Positions 22,267 through 25,874 of a stretch of DNA of 25,874 bases are shown piece by piece. Every line of letters begins with the position of its first letter. Position 1 is the first letter of the stretch. The notes under the pieces were generated by a model. That model made no database searches. It was given only the letters and a program-made list of their open reading frames with translations, and had not been told where the DNA came from. The DNA is from DATBFG01 sp036558645 (GTDB taxonomy: Bacteria > Acidobacteriota > Terriglobia > Terriglobales > Acidobacteriaceae): the NCBI GenBank assembly GCA_036558645.1, contig DATBFG010000076.1, positions 1 through 25,874 on the forward strand, given 5' to 3'. Both the position numbers and the translations under genes were made by a program.

Positions 22267-25200
22267 TCAAGCCTTCTCCAACTCCGGATTCGGATTTCTT
22301 ACTTCGCCGCCATACGTTGTCCGTGGCCGGGTATTCAAATCGGCCAGCAAACTGTAATTGCGTTCTTTTGCTTTCCACTTGGACACGACGCTGTTCGGGT
22401 CATTGATGTTTCCGAACACGATCGCGTTTGCCGGGCACGACTGCTGGCAGGCCGTCTGTAATTCGCCATCCTGAATACGCGTTTCTTTTCCGTCGCGCAC
22501 CGTTGCGACTTCAGCATCGATCCGGTGTTGGGTAATACGCTGCACGCAGTACGTGCACTTCTCCATCACACCGCGACTGCGAACGCTCACCTCAGGATTG
22601 CGCTGCATTTTGAACTGCGGTGTATCCCAATCCTGAAAGAGGAAGAAGTTGAACCGCCGTACTTTGTAGGGACAGTTGTTCGAGCAATACCGCGTCCCCA
22701 CACAGCGGTTGTAAATCATGTCGTTCAAGCCTTCGGTCGAGTGCGTGGTTGCGCCCACCGGACAAACCAGCTCGCACGGTGCGTTCTCGCACTGCATGCA
22801 AGGAACCGGCATGAAGTGCATCTTCGGATTATCGCGGTCGCCCTGATAATAGGCATCCACGCGTAACCAATGCATGTGGCGGCCATGATTGACCTGGTCC
22901 TTGCCGACCACCGGAATGTTGTTCTCCGCCTGACAGGCGATGATGCAGTTGTTGCATCCCACGCATTTGTTCAGGTCGATCGCCATGCCCCACGCATACG
23001 GCTCGTCTTTATAGTCGTAGGCCGGATACAGGGTTTCATCTTTCGCGGGTGATTCGTCGTCGAACTTGGGCTCTTTCTTGAACTCCTCGAGATCTTTGGT
23101 GCGGACAATAGGACGATGGTCGTCACCCACATCCATCGTCTGGTACCCCTGCGTGCTCGCGAGAATGTAGCGCTGATTGCGATTGGTGATCGACTTGACT
23201 GTGCTCGCGAAATACGGAGCGTCACTAGTTCGCAGCGTGTAGGTATTGAATCCCTGATAGTTGCCGACGCGGCCGGCCTTCTCGCGCCCATAGCCGAGGA
23301 AAACGGTGATCGATTGATCTGGATGTCCCGCCTGGACCCAGACGGGCAGATCGAGATACTTGCCGCTCGTCAACTCGACCCGGACCGTATCCATGACCTT
23401 GATTCCCATCCGCTCGGCCATCGCGGGCCCCATGAGCACGGGATTGTCCCAGGTGAGCTTCGTCAGCGGCTTCGGGAGCTCCTGCAGCCAGCCGTTGTTC
23501 GCGAAGCGTCCGTCGTAAATTGAAGGATCGCGGCGGAAGTTGATTTCGATCGCGTTTTGCTGGGCGGGAGGAATCGATGTTGAGAAGTTTGTTGCCTTGG
23601 CAGAGATTTGCCTCGGTTGCGCGGTTGTGCCGTCGATCCAACCCTGCTCGAGCGATTTGCGCCACCACATATCGAAGTCGGCGCCTGCGTGCTTTGACTT
23701 CCAATAACTCTGGACGATCTCGTGGCCCGTCGGCTGACTTTGGCCGGCAATGAAGCCCAGCACTTCAATCGCGCTCTTTCCGTGATAGAGAGGAGCAATC
23801 AACGGCTGGACGAGGCTGACGGTGCCATCGTAGGCGCGAGTATCGCCCCAGGCCTCAAGGTAATGAGTTTCGTTGATGTGCCAGTGGCAAAGCGCGGCAG
23901 TTTCGTCATTATGCAGGCCAACATGGATGCGCATCTGGGTGCTGCTGTTCTTCAGCGCATCGTAGAAACCGAAATCAGCAGGCGCGTCGTAAACCGGGTT
24001 CGCGCCGAGGATCACCAGCATTTCGACTCTGTTGGCTTTCAGATCGTCGATGAGTTCCTTCAATGAATCGTTGTGGCTTCCGGTATAGCTGACGATCGGC
24101 TCGGAATAGAAGACTGTCTTGCCAACATTGCCGAGCTGCTGATTAATTGCATGGCAGAGGGCGTGAACGACGGGCGGCTGATGGTCACCGGGAATGACGA
24201 CGCTGGCGCCACGAGATTTCGCCAGATCGGCAGCAACCAACGCCACTGGTCCAGAACCACCCCCGCTCAGGAGGTTGTGCGCAGCCTCTTCTATCTTGTC
24301 TGCCCGCATCGAGATCCGATGGTCCGCCTTCGCGCCCGTCGATGTCGGCGTGCTCTCGATTGCGTAGAACCGACTCATATTGCCGGAATCGGGGTCGCGT
24401 CGACTCGCGAAATCGCGCGCGTAACGGGTCATTCCCGGGAAACCCGCATAGAGAAAATCCGCGTCGAGTGAAACGATCACATCCGCCGCATCGAGCTTGT
24501 AAGTCGTCTCAACCGCCTGACCGAACGCCATGCGCGCGCCTTCGTAGACGTTGTCACGATTGATCGGTTCCCAGAAGTGCCACTTGGCCTGCGGGAAGCG
24601 CTTGAGCACCTGGTCCTTCTGGTCGGCCATCGTCGGCGAGGAAGAGTCTCCCGATAGAAAACGAATGCCCACGCCCTTCTTCGCCTCCTGCGCAACCAAT
24701 GGGGCCCTGAGCGCAGTGACAAAGTCGCTCCAGTTCACGATGTTTCCGAGGTAAGTGACGTTCTGCGAGCGGTCAGGATCGTACAAATTCAGAATCGACG
24801 CCTGCGCGTAAACGTCAGTGCCGCCCTGGCTCGCCTGGTGTTTGTCGTTGCCTTCGATCTTAATGGGGCGGAACTCGCGGCTCGTGACTAGTAGCGGTGC
24901 CGCGTATCCCCCGAGGGTGAAGGCTGTCGCGTAGAACATCGGGCGGCCGGGAACTAATCCCTCCGGCTGTTTAACATAGGGAACGATCGGCTCAAACGGC
25001 TGCTTGGTGCAGGCAGTCATGCCGGCCAGCGCCAGGGACGATCCCATCAGCTTCAGAAAGCCGCGCCGCGAAACCGCATCCACCCATTCGGACGCGCCCT
25101 TCGGAAACTCGCGGTGCATCATCTCCTGGAATTCAGGCTTGCCTGCTAACTCTTCCAGGCTGCGCCAGAACTCCGGAGCGTTTTTCTGCTCGATTTCTTT

Positions 25201-25287
25201 TTGCACCTGCACGAAATCAAGCTTATCCTTCTTGCTTGGACAAACCGCTTCGTGCCGCTGTTTACCGTTTTGTTGTTCTTCGCTCAT
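22267..25287 (-). CDS. actB: Alternative complex III Fe-S subunit ActB (molybdopterin-oxidoreductase-like fused to ferredoxin-like domain)
   Basis: A 1006-residue fusion. RRGFLK at 74-79 is a twin-arginine signal set unusually far in, after a 70-residue polar extension. The helix ends in LAGMTAC with Cys93, a possible but imperfect lipobox. Residues about 100-740 resemble the molybdopterin oxidoreductase catalytic subunit; this part of ActB is expected to have no molybdenum cofactor. The C-terminal ferredoxin-like region has cysteines at 775/778/781/785, 830/833/838/842, 862/868/872, 911/914 and 947/951. These 15 cysteines fit three [4Fe-4S] and one [3Fe-4S] cluster. ActB moves electrons from the quinol site in ActC to haem subunits. 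The gene is flanked by repeat elements on both sides. ATG at 25287 has no good ribosome binding site. Confidence 0.96.
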   Translation of the reverse strand: MSEEQQNGKQRHEAVCPSKKDKLDFVQVQKEIEQKNAPEFWRSLEELAGKPEFQEMMHREFPKGASEWVDAVSRRGFLKLMGSSLALAGMTACTKQPFEPIVPYVKQPEGLVPGRPMFYATAFTLGGYAAPLLVTSREFRPIKIEGNDKHQASQGGTDVYAQASILNLYDPDRSQNVTYLGNIVNWSDFVTALRAPLVAQEAKKGVGIRFLSGDSSSPTMADQKDQVLKRFPQAKWHFWEPINRDNVYEGARMAFGQAVETTYKLDAADVIVSLDADFLYAGFPGMTRYARDFASRRDPDSGNMSRFYAIESTPTSTGAKADHRISMRADKIEEAAHNLLSGGGSGPVALVAADLAKSRGASVVIPGDHQPPVVHALCHAINQQLGNVGKTVFYSEPIVSYTGSHNDSLKELIDDLKANRVEMLVILGANPVYDAPADFGFYDALKNSSTQMRIHVGLHNDETAALCHWHINETHYLEAWGDTRAYDGTVSLVQPLIAPLYHGKSAIEVLGFIAGQSQPTGHEIVQSYWKSKHAGADFDMWWRKSLEQGWIDGTTAQPRQISAKATNFSTSIPPAQQNAIEINFRRDPSIYDGRFANNGWLQELPKPLTKLTWDNPVLMGPAMAERMGIKVMDTVRVELTSGKYLDLPVWVQAGHPDQSITVFLGYGREKAGRVGNYQGFNTYTLRTSDAPYFASTVKSITNRNQRYILASTQGYQTMDVGDDHRPIVRTKDLEEFKKEPKFDDESPAKDETLYPAYDYKDEPYAWGMAIDLNKCVGCNNCIIACQAENNIPVVGKDQVNHGRHMHWLRVDAYYQGDRDNPKMHFMPVPCMQCENAPCELVCPVGATTHSTEGLNDMIYNRCVGTRYCSNNCPYKVRRFNFFLFQDWDTPQFKMQRNPEVSVRSRGVMEKCTYCVQRITQHRIDAEVATVRDGKETRIQDGELQTACQQSCPANAIVFGNINDPNSVVSKWKAKERNYSLLADLNTRPRTTYGGEVRNPNPELEKA

Positions 25288-25294
25288 TAATTCC

Positions 25295-25380
25295 GTGCCG
25301 TCCCTCCGGGACTCACATTGGTGCTACACTCACCCCGCACTCACGTGCGGGGCTATCTATGTGCCGCCCTTCGGGCTTCG
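25295..25380. repeat. Three-hairpin palindromic element between actA and actB
   Basis: Three perfect hairpins occur in a row on the plus strand. The first is GTCCC-TCC-GGGAC (25300-25312). The second is CCCCGCAC-TCAC-GTGCGGGG (25333-25352). The third is GCCC-TTC-GGGC (25366-25376). GTGCC directly precedes both outer hairpins (25295-25299 and 25361-25365), so the element looks modular, with two similar borders and a longer central stem. I recall closely similar sequences as dispersed intergenic repeats in acidobacterial genomes, without having searched. The element ends nine bases before the actB ATG. Confidence 0.8.
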
Positions 25381-25419
25381 TTAACTGCGCTCCCTCCTTA
25401 AGCCTGAACGATAGACGCA

Positions 25420-25447
25420 AGCTAAAGGCTAGGAGCTAGAAGCTTCC
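25420..25447. repeat. Tandem heptamer array (four units) abutting the actA stop codon
   Basis: Units on the plus strand are AGCTAAA, GGCTAGG, AGCTAGA and AGCTTCC. They end at 25447, immediately before the actA stop codon (25448-25450). On the coding strand the array therefore starts at the first base after TAA, as at 4386 and 6170. Confidence 0.72.
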
Positions 25448-25874
25448 TTACCTGTGGCACGTCGAGCAGCTTGTGATATCCATCACGCTGCGCAATTCGT
25501 ATTTGTGCGACAGGTACTTTCCGAGCGACATCTGGTCCGTAAAGCTCTTTCCATCTACTACGACCGGCAAATCCCGCGTTGGCTGCTGATAACGCATGTT
25601 GAAAACCTGATCGCGAGGGCGCAGGTTCTTTTCCGGCCCGCGATGGCAGCCGATGCACCACTCCATCTGCAACGATTGTTCATTGAACATCAGCGGCATG
25701 CGATCGACCGCGCCATGACAGGTATTGCAACCCACACCTTTGTTCACGTGAATGCTGTGATCGAAATAAACAAAATCGGGGAGATCGTTAACCCTGTTCC
25801 ATACCAGCGACTTACCTGTGCGATAGCTTTCCCGCACGGGTTCGAGCATTGGCGCCGCCGTCCACATCTGCGAG
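25448..25874 (-). CDS. actA: Alternative complex III multihaem cytochrome c subunit ActA (partial, N-terminus outside window)
   Basis: The last 142 codons of a multihaem cytochrome c; the frame is open to the right edge. Three haem c sites are visible: CNTCH, CIGCH and CSTCH, the last followed by a single Arg and the stop. FDHSIHVNKGVGCNTCHG and the block EWCIGCHRGPEKNLRPRDQVFNM are typical of ActA, which carries five haems in characterised complexes; the remaining haem sites and any membrane anchor would lie upstream. ActA relays electrons from ActB toward ActE or the oxidase. A heptamer array begins right after the stop codon, and the gap to actB (160 bp) is unusually long for this operon. 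Confidence 0.93.
   Translation of the reverse strand, partial: SQMWTAAPMLEPVRESYRTGKSLVWNRVNDLPDFVYFDHSIHVNKGVGCNTCHGAVDRMPLMFNEQSLQMEWCIGCHRGPEKNLRPRDQVFNMRYQQPTRDLPVVVDGKSFTDQMSLGKYLSHKYELRSVMDITSCSTCHR

Overview
The window most resembles a chromosomal segment of an Acidobacteriota bacterium, probably class Terriglobia. This rests on four things: an alternative complex III (ACIII) gene set running directly into a caa3-type cytochrome oxidase operon; the protein families around it; a moderately high GC content; and several kinds of short palindromic or tandem intergenic repeats of a type I associate with that phylum. The taxonomy is an inference. No rRNA, tRNA, CRISPR array, prophage or insertion sequence was seen.

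Layout. (1) 1-713: 5' part of a glutamate-1-semialdehyde-aminomutase-like class III aminotransferase on the minus strand, divergent from a CPBP/CAAX-type membrane protease (798-1721, plus). (2) 1763-5994: minus-strand lipid or secondary-metabolism group of three short-chain dehydrogenases (two of them clear tandem paralogues) and an acyl-CoA synthetase. It is preceded by an RMD1/DUF155-like membrane protein (6171-7316). (3) 7317-7827: a 511-bp gap in which I see no gene. (4) 7828-9443, plus: a small exported protein and a Tat-exported TIM-barrel sugar isomerase/epimerase-like protein. (5) 9477-13192, minus: a 1015-residue FAD plus Fe-S 2-hydroxyacid-dehydrogenase-like protein and a zinc-ribbon membrane protein. 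(6) 13329-25874, minus: one long respiratory operon, read actA (partial)-actB-actC-actD-actE-actF-(unknown membrane protein)-sco-coxB-coxA-coxC-coxD.

How the genes work together. ActA-F should oxidise membrane quinol and pass electrons to cytochrome c domains. CoxB carries its own haem c and CuA, and CoxA has the YSHPAVY signature of an A2-type haem-copper oxidase, so the operon encodes a complete quinol-to-oxygen branch, probably a supercomplex. SCO would load CuA. Very tight spacing (ATGA overlaps, 2-8 nt junctions) shows translational coupling from actC to coxD. The exceptions are the actA/actB and actB/actC junctions, each of which carries a large palindromic repeat element.

The most unusual signals are non-coding. 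They are a 41-bp-armed hairpin built from CTCTGTG units between actB and actC, a three-hairpin element between actA and actB, and degenerate 7-bp tandem arrays. Three of these arrays start exactly at the stop codon of otherwise unrelated genes. The unknown gene between actF and sco is the best candidate for an undescribed component of the respiratory complex. I did not find a defence system or other obviously novel multi-gene system.
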